31,590 bases of DNA from Lachnospiraceae bacterium UBA3762 (GTDB taxonomy: Bacteria; Bacillota; Clostridia; Lachnospirales; Lachnospiraceae): NCBI GenBank assembly GCA_002371615.1, contig DFGA01000057.1:1-31590 (forward strand), read 5' to 3'. The first letter of the stretch is position 1; the number at the start of each line of letters is the position of its first letter. Shown here piece after piece: positions 1 through 7,198 of the stretch. The notes beneath the pieces were generated by a model. The model was not told where the DNA came from, searched no databases, and saw only the letters and a list, made by a program, of their open reading frames with translations. A program made the translations under genes and the position numbers.

Positions 1-221
1 AATCAGCGAATAAATCAGCGGATAATATGACTGTACTTACTAAACGACAGGAACAAATCCTGACAATTATGGAAGAAGGCAGGGAATATACTACAGAGGC
101 TATTGCCGGAATCATTGGATTAAAAGGTCCAAGAACAAGACAGTTAATGAATGAACTCGTTGAGCTCGGCAAAGTAGAGAGTATTGGAACAACAAAAGAT
201 CGTAGGTATCGGAAAAAATAG
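1..221 (+). CDS. C-terminal end of AlbA/RecG-like DNA-binding ATPase (partial, 5' end outside window)
   Basis: The reading frame is open from the left edge (first full codon at 3) and reads SANKSADN before the first ATG at 27, so the 64-residue stretch from that ATG is the tail of a larger protein rather than a separate gene. The tail (LTKRQEQIL...TTEAIAGIIGLKGPRTRQLMNELVELGKV) has the form of a winged helix-turn-helix: recognition helix around GLKGPRTRQLMNEL, then a short basic wing (TTKDRRYRKK). The SAN-K-SAD repeat before it is the low-complexity linker often seen between the ATPase-like body and the C-terminal winged helix of AlbA_2/COG2865 'putative DNA-binding' proteins. Family assignment is by pattern recognition of the tail only; the body is not visible. 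No good SD precedes the ATG at 27, which supports a partial gene. Confidence 0.65.
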   Translation, partial: SANKSADNMTVLTKRQEQILTIMEEGREYTTEAIAGIIGLKGPRTRQLMNELVELGKVESIGTTKDRRYRKK

Positions 222-312
222 GTGCTTCATTCAATCGAATTAAAAATCGAATGACAAAAATCATCTGTTTGTTAGCGTTAAAGAAACGATTGGAAAAGTA
301 GTGACCAATTTC

Positions 313-347
313 AAATGTCCTATGACACCATATCTCATAGGACATTT
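313..347. repeat. Perfect 13-bp inverted repeat (hairpin)
   Basis: AAATGTCCTATGA at 313-325 is exactly complementary to TCATAGGACATTT at 335-347, leaving a 9-nt loop. It is followed by CAGCAT, not by a T run, so it is not a typical intrinsic terminator for the gene ending at 221. It could be a mobile-element end, a protein-binding site or part of a structured RNA. Confidence 0.75.
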
Positions 348-407
348 CAGCATAGATGGAATTATTATAAAGGAAAGCATTAAATATTTAAAGCTTAATC
401 AGGGGTC

Positions 408-478
408 GGTGTTCGACAAGAATGCGGCCGGCTCCACTATGCCGTGTTATGACGAACACCTGTACATAAAGGTGTTCA
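408..478. repeat. Cluster of GGTGTTC inverted and direct repeats
   Basis: GGTGTTCG at 408-415 is complementary to CGAACACC at 453-460. The same right arm, read as GAACACCT at 454-461, is also complementary to AGGTGTTC at 470-477 across an 8-nt loop. The middle element can therefore pair with either neighbour, giving two mutually exclusive hairpins. A GC-rich segment (GCGGCCGGC, near 424-432) lies in the larger loop. No riboswitch class that I know matches. Confidence 0.6.
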
Positions 479-688
479 AGACATGCATGTACCTAATATG
501 TGGCTTTCGTAATCCATACGAAGCGGAGTCCGAAAAATGGCAGAATTCATATCAGCTATCGATCGGGCTTATTTTCTGTTAGAGACAAATCAACCATCAA
601 ATTCATCCATGGAAACAATCTTCTTCCAAAAATTCGTGCTTTAAACGCACTGTAAGGCTGGAGAAATCAATAAAAAAACCACGCTCAA

Positions 689-757
689 TGCCAAATAACC
701 GAAAACTTTCCGGCCAAATGCCCGAAAGAAATATTGCCAAATAACCGAACGAATGAC
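689..757 (+). repeat. Three-copy tandem repeat with 23-bp period
   Basis: The core TGCCAAATAACCGAA occurs at 689-703 and again at 735-749, with a degenerate copy GGCCAAATGCCCGAA at 712-726. The starts are exactly 23 bp apart. Because 23 is not a multiple of three, the repeat is not a peptide repeat in one frame. Confidence 0.65.
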
Positions 758-1116
758 ATTGTCATTGTATAATAAATATGAAACAAGGAATAATTACATG
801 GATGAGCCTGAAAAGAAGGAACAGAACCTTAGGATGGCTGAGATTAAACCATCTGTATTGCTTGCGGGCAATTCTCCGAGATTGAATGACGAATGGCAGA
901 GTGCACCTACATTGTGGGATAGTATCCGTTTTTCAGCACTAATGCACTTTAAGGTTATCAAATAAAAAAGAAAGTCGGCAAGCTGGGATTACCTGTCTGC
1001 AGGCTTTTTGAATTAGAGGATATAAATATGTGCGTAAGAAGTAATAGCGCAACAGCCTCATTCAGTTTATAATGTGTAACATACGAATTTGTTGTGATTA
1101 CCGGAGGAGATTACAG

Positions 1117-2019
1117 ATGTATTATAACAGCGTATTGGATCTGATAGGCAACACTCCGCTTATCAGCCTTGAGGAGACAACAGGTCTCCAATTATATGCG
1201 AAAGCCGAGTTCCTTAATCCGGGAGGAAGCATAAAGGACAGGATTGCCCTTAACATGATAGAAGAAGCCGAGAAGGACGGACGGCTGAAGCCGGGAATGA
1301 CCATCATTGAACCTACATCAGGGAATACCGGAATCGGGCTTGCTCTGTGCGGCGTCAGAAAAGGATACCGGGTCATAATCGTTATGCCCGAGAATATGAG
1401 TGAAGAGAGGAAGAAGATCATCAAAGCACTGGGCGCAGAGCTTGTGCTTACGGACCCGAAGCTCAGTATCGGAGGAAGTGTTGACAAAGCCATGGAAATT
1501 GCGGCACAGTCTGATGAATACTTTGTTCCGCAGCAGTTTCAGAACCCCGCCAATCCCCGGATGCATTACCGTACAACGGCAGTTGAACTGACCGAGCAGC
1601 TCGGCAAAAAGATAGATATTTACGTGTCGGGAATCGGAAGCGGCGGGACGCTGCAGGGAGTTGCACAGTATCTGCTTGAGCAAAATCCCGACTGTAAGAT
1701 AGTAGCGGTCGAGCCCAAAAATGTTTCGGCACTTCTGGGGGATGAGCCGGGACTTCACCAGATACAGGGAATCGGAGACGGCTTTATTCCCGATATACTC
1801 GATACAAAGATCATCACGGATATAGTGACCGTTACTGATGATGATGCGATCAATACCGCGCGGGAGCTTGCAAGCATACAGGGACTTCTTGTAGGTACTT
1901 CTTCAGGAGCCAATGTGTGGGCGGCCAAGAAGATAGCCGGTAAATACGGAAAAGACAAAGTTATAGCCACGGTGCTTCCGGACCGTGCAGAGCGCTATTT
2001 CAGTACCGCGCTGATATAG
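1117..2019 (+). CDS. cysK: Cysteine synthase (O-acetylserine sulfhydrylase)
   Basis: PLP enzyme of the cytoplasm that joins O-acetylserine and sulfide to cysteine. The 300-residue product has the family layout: LIGNTPL near the start, the PLP lysine K40 in NPGGSIKDR, the substrate loop TSGNTG at 67-72, and a GSGGT phosphate-binding loop near residue 175. Length is normal for CysK/CysM. I chose ATG 1117 because GGAGG lies at 1103-1107, and homology begins right there (MYYNSVLDLIGNTPL). An in-frame ATG at 1072 would add 15 residues unrelated to the family. It is the first gene of a co-directional row with the dehydrogenase and fdhD. Cysteine is also the sulfur source for IscS/FdhD-type sulfur transfer, but that link is only an inference from position. 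CysK versus the close CysM or cystathionine beta-synthase-like enzymes cannot be settled from motifs. Confidence 0.93.
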   Translation: MYYNSVLDLIGNTPLISLEETTGLQLYAKAEFLNPGGSIKDRIALNMIEEAEKDGRLKPGMTIIEPTSGNTGIGLALCGVRKGYRVIIVMPENMSEERKKIIKALGAELVLTDPKLSIGGSVDKAMEIAAQSDEYFVPQQFQNPANPRMHYRTTAVELTEQLGKKIDIYVSGIGSGGTLQGVAQYLLEQNPDCKIVAVEPKNVSALLGDEPGLHQIQGIGDGFIPDILDTKIITDIVTVTDDDAINTARELASIQGLLVGTSSGANVWAAKKIAGKYGKDKVIATVLPDRAERYFSTALI

Positions 2020-2067
2020 TTAAAGCTGTAGCGTTTAGCATCTTTTGTAAGAAAAGGAGGAAAGATC

Positions 2068-2841
2068 ATGAGCGGATTATTTGATCTAAAGGGTAGAGTA
2101 GCAATAGTTACGGGGTGCTCCACAGGCCTCGGTGTTCAGATGGCAAATGCACTGGCATCTCAGGGAGCGGATATAGTCGCCCTTGCAAGAAGGCAGGAGC
2201 TTATTGAGCAGGTTGCGGCAGATATAGCGGATAAGCATGGTGTTAAGACACTTGCCGTAAGGTGTGATATCACCGATACGGATATGGTTGAATCTGCGGT
2301 AGATACCGTTCTTGATAAGTTCGGAAGAATAGATATCCTGATTAATAATGCGGGAACAGGCGGGATAACACCTGCGGAGGATGTCCCCGATGAGATGTTC
2401 TATAACGAGATGAACATAGATCTTTTCGGAACATTTAAGATGGCAAGAGCCGTTGCCAAGAAAGCTATGATCCCGGCAGGGTACGGGAGGATAATCAATA
2501 TCGCATCGATGTACGGACTCGTCGGCAACAAGATCGCTGCTTCTTCTCCGTATCATGCAGCAAAGGGCGGTGTTGTCAATCTCACCCGGGCACTTGCATG
2601 TGAATGGGGTAAGTACGGTATTACTGTTAATTCAATCTGTCCCGGATATTTCATGACTCCGCTTACGGAAGAAACCCTTAATTCCGATTTCTTCAAGGAA
2701 TACAGTAAGGGCGCCATACCTTTGGAACGTTACGGTAATGAAGGAGAACTTGATACTGCAGCGGTATTCTTATCAAGCCCTGCCTCAAGCTATGTTACCG
2801 GTGTGGCACTTCCCGTTGACGGCGGATATACTTCTATGTAG
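2068..2841 (+). CDS. Short-chain dehydrogenase/reductase, gluconate 5-dehydrogenase-like
   Basis: Classical SDR of 257 residues with all key elements: the Rossmann cofactor motif TGCSTGLG at 15-22, NNAG at 93-96, catalytic S147, Y162 and K166 (YHAAK), and the C-terminal VTGVALPVDGG characteristic of the FabG/gluconate 5-dehydrogenase/KduD branch. It oxidises or reduces a secondary alcohol with NAD(P)H, most likely a sugar acid or polyol. The opening LFDLKGRVAIVTG favours the Gno/KduD group over FabG. Start is fixed by AAGGAGG at 2054-2060, 7 nt before ATG. It lies 48 nt after cysK and 15 nt before fdhD, so is probably cotranscribed, yet it has no obvious role with either. The substrate is unknown; the aldolase and sugar kinase at 4746-7140 may belong to the same pathway. 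Confidence 0.85.
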   Translation: MSGLFDLKGRVAIVTGCSTGLGVQMANALASQGADIVALARRQELIEQVAADIADKHGVKTLAVRCDITDTDMVESAVDTVLDKFGRIDILINNAGTGGITPAEDVPDEMFYNEMNIDLFGTFKMARAVAKKAMIPAGYGRIINIASMYGLVGNKIAASSPYHAAKGGVVNLTRALACEWGKYGITVNSICPGYFMTPLTEETLNSDFFKEYSKGAIPLERYGNEGELDTAAVFLSSPASSYVTGVALPVDGGYTSM

Positions 2842-2856
2842 TCTGTCCGGAGCATT

Positions 2857-3606
2857 ATGAAGATAATAAATAAAATGGACCAATATGAGAAAATAGGGAC
2901 AGAGGAAACAGTAGTTGCCCCTGTTTTCAAGGTTAAAAACGGAACAACTGTATACCCGGACGGTATGCAGTCAGAGTTTCATGATAATGTACTTTGCGAG
3001 CATTTCACGGAAGTAAGCGTGAACAACATCCCCCTCATGCGTTTGTCGTGTACACCCTCATTCCTTCCGGAACTTGTTACAGGATGGCTGTATACGGAAG
3101 GCTTCATAGAATCGGCGGATGAGATTTCGAGTATCTATATATGCGGAACGGGTGCTGTTATGGAGGTTTTGCTTACAAAGCAGGTTAAGACAGCAAGGAA
3201 GCCTGAAAAACTTCCCGATACTGTCATCGATAAAGATACAGTATTTGAACTGGCAGAACGTTTCAAAGAGGATTCACACCTTCACAGAACGACTTGCGGA
3301 ACGCACAGCTGCTACCTGCGCACGCCTGGTGGGGATATCCATGAATTCGAAGATATCAGCCGGCATAATGCCATGGATAAGGCGGTAGGATACGCATTGA
3401 TGAACAGCTACAATCTTAGTGAGTGCGTTCTTTATACTACCGGCCGCGTGCCGCAGGATATGGTATACAAGTGTATCATGGCGGGAATCCCGACACTTGT
3501 AAGCAAATCGGTACCGACCGAGGCTGCACTGAAAATGGCGGCAGAGTATGGCTTGAATCTTATATGCTGCGCATGGCCTGACAGTTACAGGATATATTCA
3601 GCCTGA
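2857..3606 (+). CDS. fdhD: Formate dehydrogenase sulfurtransferase FdhD (variant without central CxxC loop)
   Basis: FdhD moves sulfur from a cysteine desulfurase to the molybdenum bis-PGD cofactor before insertion into formate dehydrogenase. The 249-residue product carries the family hallmarks: EDISRHNAMDK at 165-175, TTGRVPQDMVYK near 194-205, and GIPTLVSKSVPT near 210-221. An SD (CGGAG, 2848-2852) precedes the ATG. Odd: the canonical CGxCG loop (C121/C124 in the E. coli protein) should lie near residues 105-120, but that stretch reads TKQVKTARKPEK and contains no cysteine. Instead, the usual TGG-H-A motif appears as TCGTHSC, bringing in C147 and C152. Either these cysteines carry the persulfide or this is a divergent FdhD. 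The matching formate dehydrogenase lies downstream at 10199-14754, separated by unrelated genes. Confidence 0.88.
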   Translation: MKIINKMDQYEKIGTEETVVAPVFKVKNGTTVYPDGMQSEFHDNVLCEHFTEVSVNNIPLMRLSCTPSFLPELVTGWLYTEGFIESADEISSIYICGTGAVMEVLLTKQVKTARKPEKLPDTVIDKDTVFELAERFKEDSHLHRTTCGTHSCYLRTPGGDIHEFEDISRHNAMDKAVGYALMNSYNLSECVLYTTGRVPQDMVYKCIMAGIPTLVSKSVPTEAALKMAAEYGLNLICCAWPDSYRIYSA

Positions 3607-3622
3607 CACTTTTGAGAACAAA

Positions 3623-4675
3623 CTATTCCGGGTATCTGGGGAATTGCCCAAGCAGTTGTGGTACATACTTTTCTATAACAGCACAGAGAAGTAAGCTTAT
3701 CGGAAGTGTTATGCATGCTCCGAGAAATGCATTTAATGCTCCGGGACCTGTGATGAAGCTGTTAATAACCGGCATGATCAGAAGTTGCAGGATGTTCTTA
3801 TGAAGCAGGAAGATGCCCATCGTATGTTTGCCTATATAAGTAATGGCAGTAGTCCCAAAGGGTCTGATGCCTTCACGGGATAGGCGGAACAGTATCATTG
3901 ATGCCGATAGAACTGTTATTATTCCGGAGAAGCTGTTTGCAAAAAACCAGAATATATTTCCGTATTTACTGTCGCACATCAGCATTAGTGTAAGATTATC
4001 TCCCCTAAGATAAGTTCCGCAAAACAGAAGAGAAAGACCTATCATAAATACAAACGCCAGTATCAATCCCTTCTGCTGAGCCAGTATAAGAAGAGGTTTT
4101 CTTGCTGCTATGCCAAGAAGAATAAAAGCAGCTCCGACGAAAGCAGCATCAATGCACCATGGATAGCCTGCGGATAATTTCGGGGCTGCCAGGCCGATAA
4201 TAAACAACGGTATAGAGAAAAGAGCGTATTTACCGGTGATATCAGAGACTTTTATGCGGTCAAGAAAGCAGATGACTAACTGAGTTATAATCCTTGCAAT
4301 AAAGAATGCAGGAAGATACCAGAGTGATGTAAGAGTCTTTGATGTGTAGAGGGCATTCCATGAAGCATATAAGAAAAATGGGACATTCTTAAAGTCAAAG
4401 GGAGCATATACAAAAGCCCAGATGAAATATGGTACAACAAGAGCCAGAATATTCTTGCGAAGGTAGTTCTTCCATTCCGTTAAGCCATGAACAGGGGACG
4501 GGTGTATGGAGAGGCCTGCAAGAAAGAAAAACAACGGCATGTGAAATGCATAAATGATGAGCCGGTACATGGGCGACTCAAGGTTTCCATCCGCATGCCC
4601 CATAATAACGAGAAAGATCGTAATGGCTTTTGATATATCTATTAATTCAACACGTGGTTTTTTTACAGAGTTCAT
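3623..4675 (-). CDS. Membrane acyltransferase (acyltransferase-3 / fucose 4-O-acetylase-like)
   Basis: Integral membrane protein of 350 residues with about ten hydrophobic segments. Its N terminus (ELIDISKAITIFLVIMGH, then AFHMPLFFFLAGL) is the signature of acyltransferase-3/OafA-type enzymes, which transfer acetyl or other acyl groups to sugars or other surface molecules. The MGH histidine near residue 26 is the conserved catalytic-site candidate. It is the only minus-strand gene between fdhD and the aldolase; its 3' end faces fdhD with 16 nt between the stops. No SD precedes the ATG. A TATATT box on the minus strand (4692-4687) lies 11 nt upstream of the start codon, so the mRNA would be leaderless or nearly so. 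The acceptor substrate is unknown. Confidence 0.85.
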   Translation of the reverse strand: MNSVKKPRVELIDISKAITIFLVIMGHADGNLESPMYRLIIYAFHMPLFFFLAGLSIHPSPVHGLTEWKNYLRKNILALVVPYFIWAFVYAPFDFKNVPFFLYASWNALYTSKTLTSLWYLPAFFIARIITQLVICFLDRIKVSDITGKYALFSIPLFIIGLAAPKLSAGYPWCIDAAFVGAAFILLGIAARKPLLILAQQKGLILAFVFMIGLSLLFCGTYLRGDNLTLMLMCDSKYGNIFWFFANSFSGIITVLSASMILFRLSREGIRPFGTTAITYIGKHTMGIFLLHKNILQLLIMPVINSFITGPGALNAFLGACITLPISLLLCAVIEKYVPQLLGQFPRYPE

Positions 4676-4745
4676 ATTAAAATCGTAATATAATTCAATT
4701 CAATTCGCAATATATTATTACCCGGATATGGATAAGGAGGACAAT
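4676..4745. promoter_or_regulatory. AT-rich divergent promoter region
   Basis: This 70-bp gap separates the divergent acyltransferase and aldolase genes. It holds a TATAAT on the plus strand (4689-4694) that on the other strand gives TATATT (4692-4687), and a short ATTCA-ATTCA-ATTCG repeat. No well-spaced -35 box is evident on either strand. The aldolase SD AAGGAGG is at 4734-4740. Confidence 0.4.
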
Positions 4746-5612
4746 ATGCTGATCACACTTAAAGAAATGATGGAAATCGCAGAGAAAAGGGAAATTGCGG
4801 TGGGGGCATTCAATGCTACGGGACTCGAACCTCTCGAAGCGGAGATATGCGTTGCACAGGAGTTAAATCTTCCGGTTATCATCCAGTTTGCACAGTGTCA
4901 TGAGCCGCTTGTTCCTCTTACAACTATAGGACCGATCATGGTGGAACACGCAAAGAAGGCATCGGTTCCAGTATGCGTACATCTTGACCACGGCGAAACT
5001 CTTGAATATCTGGAGACGGCTCTTGATATCGGCTTTACCGGAATCATGTATGACGGATCGACTCTTCCTTACGAGGAAAATGTAAATAACACAATAAAGG
5101 CTGTTGAAATGGCTGCAAAGTACGGTGCTTCAGTTGAGGCGGAGCTTGGGTCCATGGGAAGGCGAGAATCCGGCGAGGGGTGTGAGAGCGGAGATAAGGA
5201 TGAGACCAAAATATATACTGATCCGGACATGGCCGCAGAATTTGTTGTAAAGACCGGTATTGATGCACTTGCCTGCTCATTTGGTACAACCCACGGAATT
5301 TATCTTACGGAGCCTAAACTTGATTTTGGTGTTGTAAGATCAGTGCGGCAAAAGTGTAACAACATTCCCGTTGTTATGCATGGCGGATCCGGTGTATCTG
5401 TTGATGATTATCATGCTGCTGTAGATGCCGGTGTGCGCAAGATCAACTATTTTACATATATGGATAAGGCCGGTGGTCAGGCAGTTGAGGAATATCTCAA
5501 AGACCTTAAGCCGAATGAGCCAAGATTCTTTTCATCGATGATGGTTGCCGCACGTGCTGCCATGAAGGAAAACGTGGGCAACGCTATGAAGGTATTTGCA
5601 AAAGAAGATTAG
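4746..5612 (+). CDS. Class II (zinc) fructose/tagatose-bisphosphate-type aldolase
   Basis: Metal-dependent aldolase of 288 residues that splits or forms a ketose 1-phosphate or 1,6-bisphosphate, giving DHAP. Visible motifs: HLDHG with catalytic D81 and zinc ligand H82, EAELG near 131-135, GTTHG with H183, and MHGGSG with H212. The TDP-x8-FVVKTGIDALACSFG stretch is typical of FbaA/GatY/KbaY. I chose ATG 4746 because AAGGAGG sits at 4734-4740 with ideal spacing; an upstream in-frame ATG at 4728 would place the SD inside the gene. The next gene, a sugar kinase, starts 10 nt after the stop, so the pair is very likely translated from one mRNA. True substrate is unknown: general glycolytic aldolases are seldom paired with an FGGY kinase, which suggests a specific ketose route. 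Confidence 0.88.
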   Translation: MLITLKEMMEIAEKREIAVGAFNATGLEPLEAEICVAQELNLPVIIQFAQCHEPLVPLTTIGPIMVEHAKKASVPVCVHLDHGETLEYLETALDIGFTGIMYDGSTLPYEENVNNTIKAVEMAAKYGASVEAELGSMGRRESGEGCESGDKDETKIYTDPDMAAEFVVKTGIDALACSFGTTHGIYLTEPKLDFGVVRSVRQKCNNIPVVMHGGSGVSVDDYHAAVDAGVRKINYFTYMDKAGGQAVEEYLKDLKPNEPRFFSSMMVAARAAMKENVGNAMKVFAKED

Positions 5613-5622
5613 GAGCGTAATT

Positions 5623-7140
5623 ATGAGGATAGCTGGTCTGGACATCGGGACTACCGGGTGTAAATGTACTGTTTTTGATGAAAACGGATGTGAACTTGGA
5701 CGCGCATACAGGGATTATCCCGTAAGGAGAGGGACAGGGGCACATGAGATAGATGCAACAGTGCTTATTGATGCCGTATATGCCGTCATCGGGGAGATGG
5801 CGCATAAGTTTGAGAATATATCCGGAATAGGTGTTACAAGCTTCGGAGAGACATTCGTTATGACCGATGAAAACGGTAATGTACTTGCTCCGGCTATGCT
5901 GTATACCGATCCGAGAGGGGCCGAGGAATGTGCAGCTCTTTCCGAGAGGCTTGGTAATGATCATATTGCCCGGGTCACCGGCATTACCCCTCACGAGATG
6001 TACGGACTACCTAAGATGATGTGGCAAAAGCGTCACAATCCCGAGATATTTGCAAAGGCAAGACATATTATGCAAATGGAGGATTTTGTCGTATATCTGC
6101 TTACAGGAAATGCTGTTATTGATTACTCACTGGCTACACGCAGCATGGGATTTGATATAGATAAGCTGGCGTGGAGCAGCGAAATATTCGATGCAGCGGA
6201 AATTGATGTGGGGCTCATGTCAAGACCGGTTCCCACAGGAAGCGACGCAGGGGTGATTACAAAAAGTGTGGCGGACAAGACCGGACTGCCTTCCGATTGT
6301 CACGTTATAGCAATAAGTCAGGATCAGGTGGCTGCCGCAATCGGATCGGGAGCATTTTCGCCCGACGTGGCAGTAGATGGCGCGGGAACAGTACAGTGTC
6401 TGACACCGATATTCGATAAAAAGCCGGATGTCACCAAAATGATGCCCGGGAAATATGTGATAGTGCCGTATATCATTCCCGGAACATACGTAACTTACGC
6501 ATTCTCCTATACCGGAGGCGCTCTTATATCGTGGGCTACGAAAGTGCTGGCAAAGCAGGAAGCTCTTCTTGCCAAAGAGTCAAAGCTATCGGTTAATGAG
6601 TATCTGGAAAAACAGTATATTAAAAAAAGAGAACTTGACGGTATTGATACGGATGGGCCGTCCGGAATGCTAGTGCTTCCCCATTTTGCGGGAGCGGCAA
6701 CACCTTATATGGATACGGAATCAAAAGGTGTCATAATCGGTCTTACCACGGATACTTCAGTGGCTGAAATATACCGCGGATGCATGGAAGGCGTTACATA
6801 TGAGATGTACCTGAACTACAGGAACGTGACAGAGGCCGGTGCCAGTATAAAAAAGCTTCATGCTACAGGAGGAGGAGCACATTCCGCAACGTGGATGCAG
6901 ATGAAAGCGGATGTACTGAATGTTCCTATTATTGCACTTAATTCAGTCGATGCAGGAACGATCGGCAGTGCCATGATGACCGGGATAGCTCTTGGTCTGT
7001 TTAAGGATCTTGATGATGCCGCAGCGCATATGATTGAGACAAGAAAAACCTATGAGCCAAGACAAAAGTATCATGAGAAGTATATGGAAGTCTATGAGAG
7101 ATATGAGAGAGTCTACAGTGCCGTCAGGCCGGTAATGTAA
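5623..7140 (+). CDS. FGGY-family carbohydrate kinase (xylulokinase-like)
   Basis: Sugar kinase of 505 residues, normal for the family. It has the N-terminal phosphate loop GLDIGTTGCK at 5-14, TSFGE near 72-76 and TDPRG near 95-99 typical of xylulokinase-like members, the catalytic-base aspartate in SQDQ (D234), and the C-terminal ATP-binding region around ATGGGAHSATWMQMKADVL. It phosphorylates a ketose or polyol using ATP. The start at 5623 follows AGGAG at 5611-5615. An upstream in-frame ATG at 5596 would overlap the aldolase. The tight linkage to the aldolase suggests that the kinase makes its substrate. Specific sugar (xylulose, ribulose, fuculose or another) cannot be named; no sugar transporter is present in the window. 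Confidence 0.88.
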   Translation: MRIAGLDIGTTGCKCTVFDENGCELGRAYRDYPVRRGTGAHEIDATVLIDAVYAVIGEMAHKFENISGIGVTSFGETFVMTDENGNVLAPAMLYTDPRGAEECAALSERLGNDHIARVTGITPHEMYGLPKMMWQKRHNPEIFAKARHIMQMEDFVVYLLTGNAVIDYSLATRSMGFDIDKLAWSSEIFDAAEIDVGLMSRPVPTGSDAGVITKSVADKTGLPSDCHVIAISQDQVAAAIGSGAFSPDVAVDGAGTVQCLTPIFDKKPDVTKMMPGKYVIVPYIIPGTYVTYAFSYTGGALISWATKVLAKQEALLAKESKLSVNEYLEKQYIKKRELDGIDTDGPSGMLVLPHFAGAATPYMDTESKGVIIGLTTDTSVAEIYRGCMEGVTYEMYLNYRNVTEAGASIKKLHATGGGAHSATWMQMKADVLNVPIIALNSVDAGTIGSAMMTGIALGLFKDLDDAAAHMIETRKTYEPRQKYHEKYMEVYERYERVYSAVRPVM

Positions 7141-7198
7141 GCCTTAGGGTCTTTTTTTCTGCTTTCGGGTTTACTGATTTTGACAGTAGGAGACAACA

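Larger units (their letters stand above)
222..1116. other. Structured region of about 0.9 kb without a convincing gene
   Basis: I see no ORF here that resembles a known family. Two open stretches exist: 301-582 (GTG start, 93 codons, crossing a perfect hairpin) and 753-965 (70 codons, alternative ATG at 798). Neither has a clear SD or recognisable motif. A further open frame runs from 968 to 1072, directly after the second one ends, so 753-1072 could be a frameshifted remnant. The region is rich in inverted repeats (313-347, 408-478), contains a 23-bp-period repeat (689-757) and a short palindrome (753-765) next to a TATAAT at 768-773. A second TATAAT lies at 1068-1073, well placed to start the cysteine synthase transcript, although no good -35 box precedes it. 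Possible readings are decayed accessory DNA or an untranslated RNA; the sequence does not decide. Confidence 0.5.

Noticed and set aside
301..582. 93-codon open frame with GTG start
   Set aside because: It has no clear ribosome binding site, passes through a perfect hairpin and two further inverted repeats, and the predicted peptide shows no recognisable motif.
689..757. CRISPR-like short repeats
   Set aside because: Only three copies with a 23-bp period and no spacers; repeats are 15 bp with one degenerate copy, and no cas gene is present.
753..965. 70-codon open frame before the cysteine synthase gene, possibly continuing after a frameshift to 1072
   Set aside because: No SD, no family resemblance, and the continuation in another frame is too short to establish a broken gene.
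7141..7198. Terminator between the kinase and Na/phosphate transporter genes
   Set aside because: The T run follows only a 4-bp stem (AGGC/GCCT) within the end of the kinase gene, which is too weak to call.
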